From Climacteris rufus (lineage: Eukaryota; Chordata; Aves; Passeriformes; Climacteridae), in the NCBI GenBank assembly GCA_013398175.1, contig VZRZ01002180.1, forward strand, positions 1,470,168-1,534,167: 64,000 nt of DNA. The letters run 5' to 3'. A program made the translations under genes and the position numbers. Numbering within the stretch: the stretch's first letter is position 1; every line of letters starts with the position of its first letter. Below the pieces are notes generated by a model. It was not told the DNA's origin and searched no databases. It worked only from the letters and a program-made list of their open reading frames with translations. Positions 1 through 14,500 of this stretch are shown here, in pieces.

Positions 1-150
1 GGGGTGGTGTCCGCCGAGGCGGCGGGGGCGCTGCCGCGGTGTAGGCGGACAGCGGTGCCCTTGTCCCCGTTTAACGCCCGCAGCTGCGGAGCCTTCGGTC
101 AGCACCCCGGAGCTGCTCTTGGGCGTTCGCTTCCCAGCGCAGGGGAAGTG
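1..150 (+). promoter_or_regulatory. CpG-rich edge, possible FAM149A promoter/first-exon region
   Basis: The first 50 bases are almost entirely G and C with many CpG dinucleotides, and the composition falls to AT-rich by about 170. This fits the downstream edge of a CpG-island promoter or first exon of FAM149A, whose first identifiable coding exon starts at 2418 in the same direction. I cannot define an exon, a start codon or a donor here. The rest of the island would lie upstream of the window. Confidence 0.35.
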
Positions 151-307
151 ATGCTATGGATGTGCTGGCAGGGGTTTTTCCTTTCATTTTGTTTTGTTGC
201 AGTAGTTTCCTGGCACATCTAATGGCATGTGGTCCAGGGAATCTGGAGACGTAGTACAAAAGCATGCAGTGGAACAATGTGGTAGAAACACTCTTTTGCC
301 CCATCTC

Positions 308-578
308 ACATCAAGGCAAGAGAACACAGCCTCAAGTTGTGCCAAGGGAGGTTTAGATTGAATATCAGTAAAAAAATCTTCACTGAAAGGGTGGTCAGGA
401 TTGAAACAGGCAGCTCAAGGATGTGATGGAATCACTAACCCTGTAAGGGTTCAAAAAAAGTGTAGATGTGGCACTTAGAAACACAGTTTAGTGGTGGACC
501 TGGCAGTGTTAGGTTAATTGTTGGACTTGGTGGTCTTAGAGGTAATTTCCAACCTTGAAGATTCTTTGTATATTATGC
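308..578 (+). mobile_element. CR1 LINE 3' fragment
   Basis: The stretch follows the CR1 3' end as I know it: the 'aggtttagattg' block, 'gaaagggtggtcagg', 'gaaacaggcagctcaagga', 'gttggacttggtggtctta' and 'tttccaacctt'. It is 5' truncated, as most CR1 copies are, and strongly diverged, so it is old. It lies upstream of the first recognised FAM149A exon. Confidence 0.8.
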
Positions 579-2417
579 TGTTAAGTATAATGCTTATGCA
601 ATGTTTCCCAGAGAAAGTCCATGAAATATTAGTGGTGGTGTTTCAGGTTTTTTCATGTCTGTAGGTTCAAATCTCCTTCAAAGCCACCTGCATGCCCCCA
701 CCCCGGGTTCCTTGAGAAGTCAGGAAGCCTTAGAGATACAGGAGATCTCATCTGTGTAGTTAGCTTGGGTCACCAAAAGTCTGTCAAGTAAATGAAGCAG
801 CTGGAATACAAGAGGAAAGGGTTCTTGCATAGGCACGTAACTCCAGTAGGAAGCAGAAGGTAACAACAGTAAATGGTTTCCTCTTCCACTGATATTTCAT
901 GGGGATCTGACCTGGGCAGCTTGACCTAGTTGAACAGGTAAAGACATGAGCAGAGAAGTATGAAACCTTGGTGATGGTATTAAGCTGTGGAAAAACACTA
1001 ATAACAAAGATCAGCTATGAAAACGTTTGAGAGACCTTATAAGGCTGCCTGAGCAATAACATGGCAAATGCAAACAGAGAGGGATGTACAGAAACAGAAG
1101 GAAACAGCATTTCATGAACAAGATAGGCTGTGAGTTCACTGTTACTTCCTGAGAGATAGATCTTGGTGTTATGACAAAATGAGACTCCAGTCATGGGACT
1201 GGACTGTGTAAATATTCATAGAGCCTCCTGGTGCTGACTGGCCAAAAGCAGATACCTAGGGAAAGGATAGGATATTTAGAACAAACACATGGAAATGCTT
1301 TCCACTACTGTTGTACCACCACCAAGAATTTGAAATTTAAGATCTTACCTGATGAGAAGTTCAAACTTGTGGTAGGTTTTTGGTGTCTTATTAACCAAGA
1401 CATGAGAGTAGTATGTGTGATGTGGTCCATTTGAGTGGGGAGTTAGATTTTGACGTGTGTGTCTTTGTAATATGTTAATGGCAAAATAAATATCGGAAAC
1501 GATAGAAAGAAGATAGAGCAATGCTAACTGTTGCAGGGTCAATCTACAGTTCTTGTCTAAAAAAATGGAGAAAATTCTTGAACTATGAGCTATTTCCTTA
1601 CAATTACTTATTCACAAATGTGCTTTGATGCAGTCATGTTGCTGTTCACAGTTATGACCTGAGGATTTTAAGGGATGAAAAAAGGAACTTACACAGGTGA
1701 AGCAATCTGTTGTTGTAAAAATGTTTCTGAGGAACACTTTAAAACATCTGTGTATGTTCTGAAGAGGATTTAGCATATTTATGACCCATCTTAATGGATC
1801 AAATGTAATTATAAACAGTTGTGTAATTATAAACAATTTCCATCTAAAAAACAAACAAAACACCTCACCAACAATATGCCCCCACCCCCCCAAAACAAAC
1901 AAAGAAGCAAACATTTGTTCATTAAAAGGTATGCTAAAATAGTTTTAGTAAAGACCGTTGTTTGCTTGGCACCGTATCTGTAACTTCATTTTATGTGGGG
2001 AGACATCTGAGAAAGTGGAGTCTGTGTTAATGATTGAACAGAAACACTGTAAATAAACTACTGTGTGGGCAATTACTGGTTTGTGCCTTTGCTCTGCTGT
2101 TGCAATAGTGAGATACTGCTGCATTTGTGTGTGCTTTGGGCAAAGTCTGAACTGCAAAATCCAAGGAAGACACCAGTGGAGTAAAACAAGTCTCAAAGTA
2201 AAAGTACGTTTTTTTTTTTAATACCTTCATAAGTAAGGTAAATAAAAGCTGTTTTAAACAAGGTAATTTGTTTCAAGCAAATGTTTGTCTTCATGTATAG
2301 GATTGAAAAATGCAACAGGGTAGTTGTTGTCCTCCTCTTCTCCTCACCCTCACCCCCAGTGGAGATGTGAATTAACTTTATTTTAAATTATGGAATGTTG
2401 TATTTCTGTGTTTATAG
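579..2417. other. Non-coding sequence upstream of first recognised FAM149A exon
   Basis: Probably intron 1 of FAM149A. I find no exon, RNA gene or recognisable repeat here apart from short A/T runs. Confidence 0.4.
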
Positions 2418-2528
2418 GAAGGGACTGTCCAGAGGTTCCCCAAATCGGTGTCTCTCTGGAAAAAGTGGACTGTCTCTTCCATCACTTTTTGCAAGAAATG
2501 TGCAAGAAGCCATTGACAATTATTCTTG
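2418..2528 (+). CDS. FAM149A: FAM149A exon a (first recognised)
   Basis: Acceptor TATAG, donor GTATGC. It begins with one base completing an upstream codon and ends two bases into a Cys codon. It encodes a Ser-rich stretch ending RNVQEAIDNYS, the counterpart of RNVQKAIDKY in the mammalian protein. Confidence 0.88.
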
Positions 2529-5500
2529 GTATGCGTGTACTTCTGAAATAGTACTTGATTAACTCACTTTTGACTTGGATATTTCAAGATGGTATTAATG
2601 TTCTTAATCGTGCTTGTAGTCATTCTCATGGATAATAACTATTGCACGGTATAATACAGGATACAAATTGACCTAACCCACTGTTTAAAAGGTTTGAACT
2701 ATGCTCTTGGTTTGTGATAGGGATTTGAGCCCTTTCAGACCATAGTACAGGGCACTGATTAGGTCTGGAAGGGAGATTAGACTTCATGATTAAACTGAAA
2801 TCATGCTCCCCAGTGTTGCAGGTTAGTTAATTTTCAAGAAATTTAATTGCAGGTGACACTGGTTAGGATTTGCCAGGCCTGCACGTCCAACTGCCAGTGC
2901 TTTCCCTGCATTCCAGGGTGGGTGGTAGCTGGCAGGGACCAGCTAGAACTTTGAGGGCTTGAATGCTGGAGCTCAAATTTTAAAGTGCACCTGATTTTGC
3001 AACATAAAAAGCATTGCAGCGAGACAAATAACTCAGTGCTTTTCGTAGATATCTTGCGCTTAGTTTTGCACCAATTTTCTTGTGATAGCTTCTAATGATA
3101 AAGAGTTAAAAGAAGCTTATGTTATCTTTAATGTCTTTCTCGTGATCACTAGCGAAAGTGGAGAAACCAAAATAATTGTTAGAGCTGGAAATATAGGTAG
3201 ATGTGTATATATATTCAAATACATACACATATACGTATGCATATTTTAGGGTGCCATGTAATGGTGTATACACATGCAAAAGCATAACAGTGTAGAAGGA
3301 ATTGCCTTTAAGGCAGTAAATGGTACTAATAGGAGCCTATATTCGTAGCGCTCTACTTGAAAATACATGCCTTCACCTCTTCACCTCAACAGGAATACAT
3401 ACTGCTGTCCATTTATGATTAATTGCTTTATTTAAAAAATATTTATACAGAAAATAATCGTGCTCTTTGTTTTAATTTGTCATGTTTTCAGTGAAACACT
3501 TTCATCACTTTCATCTAGCGGTTGTACGACACCCACGGAGTTGAGTAATTCTTGGTCTGGAATAAACAGCTATACTACTAGTTTGTCTACTGAAAGAAGT
3601 TCGGTTTACTCCTGGAGGGATGATGTATGTCACAGAAACTTTTACAGTACCCTTTCTATAAATATTGTAGAAAATAATAGTTTTTACTGATACTGGGCAT
3701 GCAGCAGCTTATCCATAATAGCCTAATGATTAAGTGTATTCATTGAATATTTAAAAAATAGTTTTGGTTGCAAGTTGGTATTGGTGGAGCTAATGTGTAA
3801 CAAAGGAGAATGGAATAAAATGATAAATGATGAAATTTGGGGAAAACAAACCTGTTTCACCGAAGAAGATAGGCTTAGATTTCTGAGTCCAAGAGAATGA
3901 AAAAAGATGTCTTTTCAAACACTATATAGTGCAGACAATGTCTAAATTGAATTATTCTTGATGTTTTCAGTTATAAGATACATTCATGAACACACATATA
4001 AGTTTTCCAGTCTTGGTAAATATTTAGCTCTTACATAAACTCAGCTCTTTTTCGTAGATGATGCAGAGAGAGGTTGTACCTGTTACAAAAGCTGACCTCT
4101 GAGGCAGACCTGGTGCAGGCTGGCAGTGTTGAATAAATCCAATAGCATTGCAGTCACTACCACTTTTATTTTGAAAAGCCTTGCATAGTTGGCAGTGGTA
4201 GTTCTGCCATTCCTTTCGCATAATGTCCTAACCTTTAGGGTGCTGATCCCATCTGTCGCTGCCAGCTGTTCAGGAGAAAGCCTGACTCTGGATTATACAA
4301 TAACCTGTGTGAGAGTTATTTTCTTATTCCTTTTCTGTGTGATCCCTTCTGTATTCTGAAGTGCCTTGAGGCATTCAGCTGGAAGTAAACAAGCATGATT
4401 TGGGCCTAGAATATTACCAGATTTTTTAGTGTATCAAAGTATCCAATGTAAGTGGCAAATGTCATTACAAACAGTGCCCTACCTGAGGAACCCTCAGCCA
4501 TGTGCTCGTCTCCACATCACAGGCACTTCTCTGCTATTTTCATTTGCCTCTGTGTTCACCTGTCTCTGGCTGCGTGAAGTTGTAGGTTCAATGAAGAGGT
4601 GTGGAAGGGCATTTCTCACAATGATGGCTGTTTCCTAAGCACCAGACTGGATCACGCAGATGGAAGGTGCCCTCCCTTTGCCCTCTTAGCTGTTTTACTC
4701 AGAAAGGAAGAAGGAAAAGCACTGCTTGAAAGAGCAGGGAGCTTTGGTGCCCTGGGTCCCAGAGATGCAGTGTGCATAATTCATGTTGGCACAGGGAGCA
4801 AGCTGGAAGTTGAGACACCTTGTAACTGTTTGTTGTTGTTGCTGTTGTTGGCTTATCCTAGGCAGCTGTCTCTTACATGTTAATATCATAGAAATATAGT
4901 CTGCTAGTCCCTTTTTGCTGTATCAGCTTGCTCAGGCCAGCTGTATGGGATTTTTTTGAATTTTTTTTTTTTTTGCATTGTGGTATATAAATTGTCTGTC
5001 CAAAGTATATAGTCTGAACATGCATTCTGACAGTCTCAGCCAAGTTGATTCAAGTTATTCTGTTTTTTAAATGTCATGGAAATTTAGTATACATGCATAT
5101 TTACTAACAACTATTAACTTTATAATATGTAGGAATTTGATAAAGCCAACACACAGAGAGTGAATCAGTTATTTTGGGAAATTGATGAAATGCTGTTTGA
5201 AGGAAAAGTGACCTACCAAACCAAGAACCTGCAGGCAGAATGTGCAGATTGGGTTGAACAATTTCCTCATCTAAGGTAAGGAAATTCTTGCTAGTACTAC
5301 TTTTATTCAGTTATCTTTCTAATTTGAATTTTTGGGGTACCATCTTATCGTTTGGGCATCAGCAACACTTGTGCATTGAAATCCTCATCTCTGGGACTGA
5401 GCTGTGCCATAGTTGCTCAGTAAATCTGGGCAGTGATGCTTTAGCAGCTAATGCCCTTTATTTTGCTTAATACAGTGTTTGCAGGCAAAGGTCTTTTAGC

Positions 5501-8500
5501 AGGATGTACTGAGAAAATAATAACACACCATTTTCATAGTGACTGTTTCTAAATATAGAATACATTTTGTAAATAAATATTTGGTTTTACTGTAAGGGAA
5601 AACATACTGTGAGATTCCAAGAAATCCAGGGTGAATTCTGTGATTGATTCTTCTAAAAAGTAATAAAAAATGAAGGTGATCCCATGCCTCACATGTATTG
5701 TACAGCCACAATGTCCTCCTAGACCATGTAAAACCGTGTGTTATATTAACCCAGCAATAACCAGTTGAACAGACCTGAGGATGCGTACATGATTAATGAG
5801 AATAGCTTTGCATAGATGTGCAGAATTTCTAGGCATCCTGATGACTGATTCTTATAACACAGGACAAGTCAGCGTTGCTCTGCGTTGTCCTGTCCTGCCT
5901 TTGTGAATGATGGCATGACATGCTTTGTGATATGTGGTTACTCTTAAGCCATTCTAAGTATAGGCCTGCATATATATTAACTATCTTTTAGACAGTAGTT
6001 TCTTAACACCATTAAAAAGAATGCTGTCCATAACTGGTATGCTTTCAATGCTTTTAGGTAATTTGCAAAGGCTTGGTACTTGTAAATATAAACTAGAATC
6101 AACTAACAAAGCTTGTCACACTTTGTCAGGAACGAGAGAGAATTACTGAATAAATCTGAGGCAATTTTCTCTAGCATCAAGGCATGCTTTGCCTTGTTTA
6201 GACACTGTGAAAATTAATAGAACACACATAAAATGGAGAAAGATTTTTGTGCTGTGTAAGTCAATCAAAATAGTAATTTCTCTGTATTTTTTAGGGTGTT
6301 TTCACTGAGTAGAATTTAAGTGATTCCCTGTACTTAGGATTTTTTGATTCAAATCTAATGCTGGTAATGTCAACCTAGTCCAAGAGGGTGAAAGTAGAGA
6401 AATCTGGGAGTTTCTGCATAATTTGCTGCTAAGGGATGTTGTGCCTCCTGTACTTTAAAAAGAAGGCAAAAGTTATTTTCATTTATTAAGATTAAACCTT
6501 AAAACTTGGTTTGTGCTGACTCAGTGGAATAGCTTCTGGGATTTCAGAGTTATTTCTGAGTTGTGCTTCAAATTGCTTGCTGGCTGTCTTTTTTTTGTTT
6601 GTTTTGGTTTTTTTTTTTTTTGGTTGTTGTTGGTTTTTTTTGTTTTTGTTTTTTTAAATTTGAAAACCAGCTGTGTTGATATATGAATATGTGACTTTGT
6701 ATGTGGGAATAAATATACTCAAGAACTGTCATCTATCAGGGAAGGATCAGATCTATTAAAGAGAAAGCTGTTTGTTCTTGGCTTACAAAATAAAAAATGA
6801 AAAAGCGTATTTCTTAGAGCTTCATGTGACATGAAGTGTTCTGTAAAAGGTAGTCTCAAGAAAACATTCTCAGGTGACTCTGAATGTCACTGCTTGCACT
6901 ACATATATGACTGATAAATTCTGTTGAGATCCTTGTGAATTCTAGTGGAAAACAATCCAGTGGTTGTTATTTAACTACATGGTGTTCAGTAATTACTTTA
7001 TGGCGTAATTTTGTGTATGTTTTTTAGAGTTGCTTTTACGTTTTCTCTCTACTTCTCTACATTATGCATGTCAGAGTTTGCACATTTTCTGAACATGAAC
7101 TTTAGCCTTCATTTTCCACGTAAACGTTTTTGATTAGCACTTTTGCTCATACTGATGGGTACTGGAGTTGGATAAGTGAAGTCACAGCATACATTATTTG
7201 TCTTCTGCATCCATTTTTAAATGTATCTTACAGAGTTTTTTGATAAGAGAGCAAGTGTGTTTACTTTTATCAGCCTTTAGAACAATCTGGCAAGTTTTAC
7301 TGTTTGTTCTTAAAATTTATAAACTAGAAACTCATCTTGTGTAAATCAGCTTAACATTAATGACTTAAATACTAGGTGATGTTAAGATAGTACAGAAGAC
7401 TCTGGCCCCTCCATGAGTTGCTTTTTAAAGGAGATCTAAATTGTGCTTTTGCATTGCCTACTGTTGGCAGATATTTGTATTCTGCATATTTGCATATGGT
7501 TTAGGTTTCAATCTAAGATACTGCTTGTTCTCTCATTTTTATTCAGGGTTCTAGGAAAGCAGCTCCTAGTACCAAAGGATGAAGGCTTTCAGCATTTTCA
7601 GAGCAGAAATGATGCCCACGTAGATGCTAAGTGTTTGCCTAGCCTCCATGAATGTACTGGTAATACAAAGGAGTATGTTAATTTTTTTAAATTTTCTTTT
7701 TGGTCTTCCCCCTTCAGAAACATCTACAAATATTACTTTTATATTACTGAAACATGTCAGTATTATTAAATATGCACTTCCTTTTCCTTTGAATGTTCAA
7801 TTCTCATTTTGTGGATATTTTTTTCAGGCTCTGCATCTCAGGCTCTAAACTGATTCCAACAGCATCTCCAATACATAAATCACTGGATTCCAGTTCCACT
7901 GGGATTTCTGCTTCAGACTCAGCCACATATTCCTTCTTGGAAGAAGAAATCTATGATGTGGATGGAAAAATAGAGGAATATCTTGCCTTTGACAACAAGG
8001 AATTGTAAATAACAGATATATGTATTTTTGAAGAATATGAAAAATTATTGGTGAAACAAGTCAGGGTTCGTAAACTGTTTCTCTTCTGTAAGATACAGTT
8101 CCTTCTGTCCCTGTGTTTGGTAGCACAGTGGTCAGAACACTCATGGGTCATGTGGAAGATTAGGTTGTCTTTCTAGTGGTTTAAAACTCACATCTCCCAT
8201 GACAGAGGAATGTGTCTTAACCACTAATTGTTTTGAGGTGTATGGTGCATGGAGCTTCAATAAAACAAATATTTAATTTTGAGATGGGGTAGAATGAAGG
8301 CATCCCTTCTCCCCAGCTGAGTGCTTTGAGCAACTGGTTGTTTAGAGCCATTACACTGTTTGTGCAATCATTGTCTGCCCTAAGGAGTCTTAACTTCTTT
8401 CTGTGCAGAATATAACAGCTTTGTGAGGAGAGGTGCAGGTTACAACCTGCATTTAGAGCACTGTGGTGAACAACAGGAGTCATGCAGTCATCTTCTTGTG

Positions 8501-11500
8501 AGCCAGTTGAATGTTCCAGCAAATAGGCTACTGAGTGGATGAAAGATCATAATGTACTGTTTTCTGAAAGGCCTCTGTGAAGGGAAAACTTTGGTAGGAC
8601 TAGTGGGGCACAAAGCGTGGCTTTTTGTGCTAATTTCTTATGCACACTCAGAACAAACACATGGTTGTTCTGAAAATCTGAGGAACCAGACTGACCCTTT
8701 CAGTCCTCTTTTTGAAAGAGGGGACCAGGGTTGCTGCCTTTCTAAGAGGCATTTAAGTTTAAGAATACTCTCACTAGTCTTCTGTCTTTGTTTCACCAAG
8801 TAAGCAAACTTAATTTGGGAGGAAGACTTGTCTGAAGGTATGTTTCTCTCCTTTGTGTCTCCTTCATACGCTTCTTGTTTCCTTCAATTCTGAAATGCCT
8901 TGTTCTCTGTAACTAAAGCATTAGGTGTTAAAAAGCCTGAGAGGAGAACAGCTTGGTCATTTTGTGAGTTGGACCGTTCCACCATATCTCGCTTACAGTT
9001 AAGAATTGCGCAGCTTGGTTTGAGGAAGAAGTGAAGAAGTGACTGAGAAGAGAAAGGGAGGCAGTAGAAACCAGTATGAATTTGGAATCATCTTTGTGAT
9101 CTCAAAAAAACATACAATGGCATTAAAAAAACAGTGTAAACTTTCTTTGTGAGAGAGTGTATTAGGAGACCAAGTTAGGAAATGTTGCTAAAATGTTGCT
9201 AAAAGGTTGCTATTCCCTAGATAGAGAGGAAACAGAAGAAAATTTAAATATGTAACTGTACTCACCTTAGCGGAGAGGAAGAAGGTGGGTGTAAGGCTAT
9301 GGGCTGTACTATTCTTGTCAGGCTGCAGAAATCCCTTGAAGTTATTTCATCTTTGATCAGTGGTGGAAAACTGCAGATATGTGCAGGTACACAGGGTGTG
9401 CTAAGAAAGAAATTTTCTGTGTGAGAGTCCTCTTGACGAATTCAGCAGATGTTTTCCCTTGTGTCATTGTAAAAACCATAGGATTTAGTCTTAAATGACT
9501 ATGTGCCATGTATAAAACTTTTTCCTAGACCAGCAGATTTTTCTGTTGTAATGCCCTGATGCGATTTTTAAATTTTTCGACTGCAAGCAAAGAAAAGGGA
9601 AGTCATTGTATGTATTTGATAGGTTCTCTTCCCTTAGGTGAATTTGAATTTGAAATTTTTGGTGATCTACAGTTTCCATGTGTATGTTTCTGTATTGGAG
9701 GAGGGGGGAAAAAGTCAAACCCGATGGGAATTCTTTTGAATTTGTTTCCTTTATTAGTGAGGATGACAGCTGGGAACAAAAGAAGATGCGTCTTTCTGAG
9801 AAGAGGTGTAAGCGTGGCATTCCTCCTGTGTCTCCCAATGCCTGTATCAAAGATTCTGTGGCTTCTGAAGTATTTGATCATATCTGGAGCAATGTCATTG
9901 GAATATTGGAGGAACTGATTAAAAAAAATTGGGAAACTGGTATTCCAGGTATCTGATATTTTCATTTGAAAATATGGCAGTTGTTGAATCTAACCAGAAA
10001 AGTCATCCTCCCCTCTCCCCTTAAATTAAGCAAATTTTCCAAGCTTTAGTTAAGATCACCAGTGCTGTAGAACTGTAACACATATAACGCCTTGCCTTGA
10101 GAAAGTGTGCACGCATGCACCTAAAATAAAACATCCTAATTTTCAGGGAGTTTTGTATGAGAGGTGTAAAAAAAAAAATACTGACTGAAATAGTTTCATT
10201 GCAAGAGAGCATGTTTAAAAAAATAAAAAGTATTAATCAGTGGCTTGAGATGCAAATTGAAGCTGTTAGCAGCTGACAATATGATCTGAATCTGGAACCT
10301 AGGAATCAAAGTCTCCTAGTCCTCATTGTTTAAGCTTTATTAATACAAAGAACCCTTAGATAGTCAGATTGTTAAAGTGAGAGGGTCTCGCTGATGTGCA
10401 GGAGTTCATTAATTTGCTATAGGATGAAAAAAAGGTGATGCAGGTAATTTTATTTTATGTTTTCATATTCTAACAGACTGTAGTGAGGAAAAGGCAAAGC
10501 TAGGAAACTTAACTAAAAGTAAGAATCTGTTTAGTATGAATGTGTTGTCTTTGGAAGCTGAGGGAAATTTCAGTTCTTTCAATGTATTTTAAAACAACAG
10601 TAACAGAAGAATTCCTGGGGGTTGGTTTTGGTGATTACCTCAAATGTAAGGTACACTCAACCTCAAATATAAGAATACAACAAAGTTGCATTCTTACAAC
10701 TCATATCTGCAAAATGTCTCAGAATGCTTGCAGCATAAGAACTTACCATTTCAGGTGCTACTGAAATGTAAAAGCTCTTTTTACACCACAGGTGGATTGT
10801 ATAACTCTCATTATTACAGTTTAGGGAGGATAACAGCAGTATTATGATAGGTTTGCTCATTTTTCTTTTTAAAGGTCATAAACTTGTGACAAATAGCTAA
10901 TATTTCAACTAGGAAGGAAAAGAATTGGGGTTTATAATAGAAATAAGATCGTTGCATGCACCCAAAATGAAACAGTGTATTCTGCTGTCAGATAAGGATA
11001 GTGCCAATAGACTTTTTATTTAATATATTTTTAATTCTTTTTACTACTTAAAAAGAAAAATCTTTGGGGATTTTAAAACAGAATTTCAAAAGTCCTAGCA
11101 GTACTTTCTTAAATACCCACCTCCAAATCTACCTTTATAGGCCAGCTTGTATGTCAGTGTCAGAGAAAGATAGACAAATGGAAACGCTTTCAAAAAAGCA
11201 TAATTTATGGCAGGTTTTTAAATACAGATTTTAAATATAATGGAAACAAAACTATATGAAAGACTTTATTTACTGTGTAGTGTAATATTATTTGAACTCC
11301 AACAAATGATGGCTGGTAAACATAGAAAGGACTTATTGCCTCTACTTTTTTGCTGTTGTGCAGATTGTGATAAACAAATAGAAAAACTGAAAACTGTTAC
11401 AGCAAAACTGCCACATTTGCCAGTCATTCATATTACAACAGATGCTGAGAATGTGCCTCTTTCCAGAGGCTCTGAAGCACGAAGTGTATCTTTTGGGCCT

Positions 11501-14500
11501 CCTTCTGTTTCATCACAGGTAAAAGTAAAACAAACCTTCCTGTCAAACCGTTGTTTTTTCTTCAAACCTTGGACAGTCTTGCTTGAAACTTGAAAAAGCT
11601 CATTTAGTTTTTTCCTCTTTTTTTTCGTTATACCAATTAGGTGTACTTAATATCATCTAATATAAAATAAGTGTAATTAAATGTTCATTTTTTGTTTATT
11701 GTCGCTTGTTTTTCTTTGGTGGTTCTTAAGGTACAATTTATCACTAAGGTATTACTGCCGTTGATTTACAAAGTCTTGTTAAATTGTATTCTGCCCTTAA
11801 AAATGAATTTCACTTTTATTGTGGTCCAGTCATTTCTTCGTGGTAGAATTGAGAAGACAAACTGGACTCCTGGGATGTGAAGTTGCAACTTAAAGTGCAT
11901 CACTCACAACCCTATGAGTTTCAGACTCTCGTTCCTTTTATTTTCCTCTTGCGAAAGGGGATTCTGCAGTACATCCACCAGCGCCTTGGCACTAAGCGTT
12001 ACCTGTCTTTGTGGAAGCTCATGCTTCTACTGATAAAATGTCCTATTTTGTCATTGCTGCCTTCTCCCTCTGTCTCCTGGCTCCTGTTTTGCACGTTTGT
12101 TACGTTTTTCAGCTACTGCTTCTGTTTGGTTTTTTTTCTCCTGTCTCTCTCTACTGAGTTCAAGTGACCTAATTCTCTTCCATTGGCTCTTTTTCTGTGG
12201 TTGTTAAACAGTTAGATAAGGAACACGGAAAAGGTAGCCCAGCAGTCTTGGTTTTCCCCATTGTTGTGCTTTTTTCTGTAATGGTCCCAGCAGCCAGAAG
12301 AAGTAAAATGCTGAGAGATATATATCATGCCCCTGTGCTGAGGAAAAATGGAAACTTTGAAGAATCAAACTCTGGCTTCAACTGAAACTTATATTGTAAA
12401 TTGAGTTGCAATTCAGCAACTAAATTACACAAGTTCTGTTTATAAAAATGTGCTTAAAATAAGCAAAAGAGCATAGTTGCCCCATTGTAAAAAACAAGTA
12501 AAAGTTCTATTAACTATGTGCTTTTTGAGGTCATCCTTCAAAAAAGGTAAAGTTTAACACATAGTTGTTGCTTTCAATAGGTTCACCGTTTCTCCAGCAA
12601 CTCCTGTAGTGATTTGAATGGTGTGATGACAATTCAAGCAAAACCACTCCAACAGAGGCATGTTGCCACAGTAGAAAAAATACAGTAGGTGTTGATATTG
12701 ACATTTTCTAAATGTGACATAATTCACATTGTGCAAAAAATGTTTTGCAATTAGAAAAATGTAATAAAAAGGCAGTGATCTTGTTTGTGTGTATCACTGA
12801 TGTGATTATGATTTGCAAGGGTTGAAATGATACACTGTTAAATCCTTTTTTTTTCCTTGATCCTAATTCCCTGTTTCTTTCTCATTCCCTAGGAATGAGC
12901 AAGAAGACAAACAGCGTAGCATTGCCTCCAGTGCTCCAAATTCAGCACATGCTAAGTTGGGGAGAATTTCTGATAACAGGATTCTCTCACCATCTCCAGC
13001 ACTGCTGGCATCTTCTAGGAAACTACCAAGGTTACCCGCTCTCACCTCTGACCAGCTCTGCTCAGAAGTTCCTAATATGTGCAATGATGAAATCTGTAAA
13101 GGGACGAAAGTGTGAGTTTTTCATTTTACTCTTTTCTTTTCTCAGAACTTTTCTGAAATTTCACCCCTGAAGGATTTCGCAAAATACTTGAGAACTAACC
13201 CATGATTTATTATTAATTGTAGAATTCAGAGGGAATAAGAAAGCAAGCAGATTCATGATTTTTTAAGGAAAGGCATTTATTTTTGTTTGGTTTTTTTTTA
13301 TTGCTGTATTAAATGTTGTTACTTTCTGGAGCTGAGCTTTATAAAGAAATGTACTGGTTAGTAATTTCATATCACTTCAGTGAAGAAGTCTGTAATGTGA
13401 ATTCTCCTAAAAGACAAACCCTTAAAATTCCATAGGGTTGCCAGCTGGGATCGTTTCTCTTATGCTCGTGCACCTGCAGCGCGGAACAAGTTACCACCAA
13501 TAAACTCTGAGGCTGTTGAACAGTATCTTTCAGTACCTCGAATGCAGCGGATCTCTGTAAGTTGTGTTATTTTTTTTATTGGTGAAAAACTTCAAGCTAT
13601 TTAGAAATAGGAATATTTTGCTCTAGTCACTGGTTGAAATGAGTAATTTCACGGCTTGTGTTGCTTTGTATTTAATACATAGTTTTAACATGCTAGTGTG
13701 TGCTACATCACAGTACCCTTGCAATGCAAGAGAAGCCAGTTTAAAACTTCAGGTCACGGGCAGATAATACTGGGAAGAATTCTCTGACAAAAGACAAATC
13801 TGATTAAAAAAAAAAAGAAAATATAAAAGCAACCAGCCAACAATATAATAACCTTGTAGTTCTGTGCATCTGGATTTAAATAGCTTTTTTTCAGTGTTTT
13901 ATTCATTACTGTTAGGTTATAAGAATTAGGAAATTATGCTGACTGAAGTATAAAGGGATACCAATTGAAAAAGATCAGATCTTACATTGGCTTATTTTTG
14001 AAGGTTGGGGAAGTAATAAATCACCAGAGTGAGAGTAAATTGGCATGTTAATATGTCAACATAGGAACAGTCTCATATCTGCCTGAAAAACATGCAAACC
14101 CTTAAACTGGTGCTTTTGGTTATTGAAAACATATTTTTCTTTTCTCCTTATGAACTTTTGTATGTCAACAGAAAAAAATACTTTAATTTATTCAATTGCT
14201 GCCTTCTCTTAATGCTCTTTTTTAATTCTCTCAGCATCAAGAACTATATGCTCACAGCAGAGTGTCAAGTGCAGTGGCTGGCAGGACAGAGCAACGGCCA
14301 CTCAGAGAAAGAACTGTTACTGTGGATCAGTTTTCAAGGCCCAACACAACTCATACATTCAGGGTATGTTACAATGTAAGTGGAAATACAGAAAAGGGAA
14401 GAGGTTTTCATTCATGCCTGCTGTTTTTCATTCATGCCTTCTGGTCTACAGAAGGTCTCATTTCTGGGTCTCTCCTGACTTCTGATATACAGGGATTCCT

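Noticed and set aside
9491..9965. Several overlapping frames around FAM149A exon f
   Set aside because: They are alternative-frame shadows of the exon at 9758-9948.
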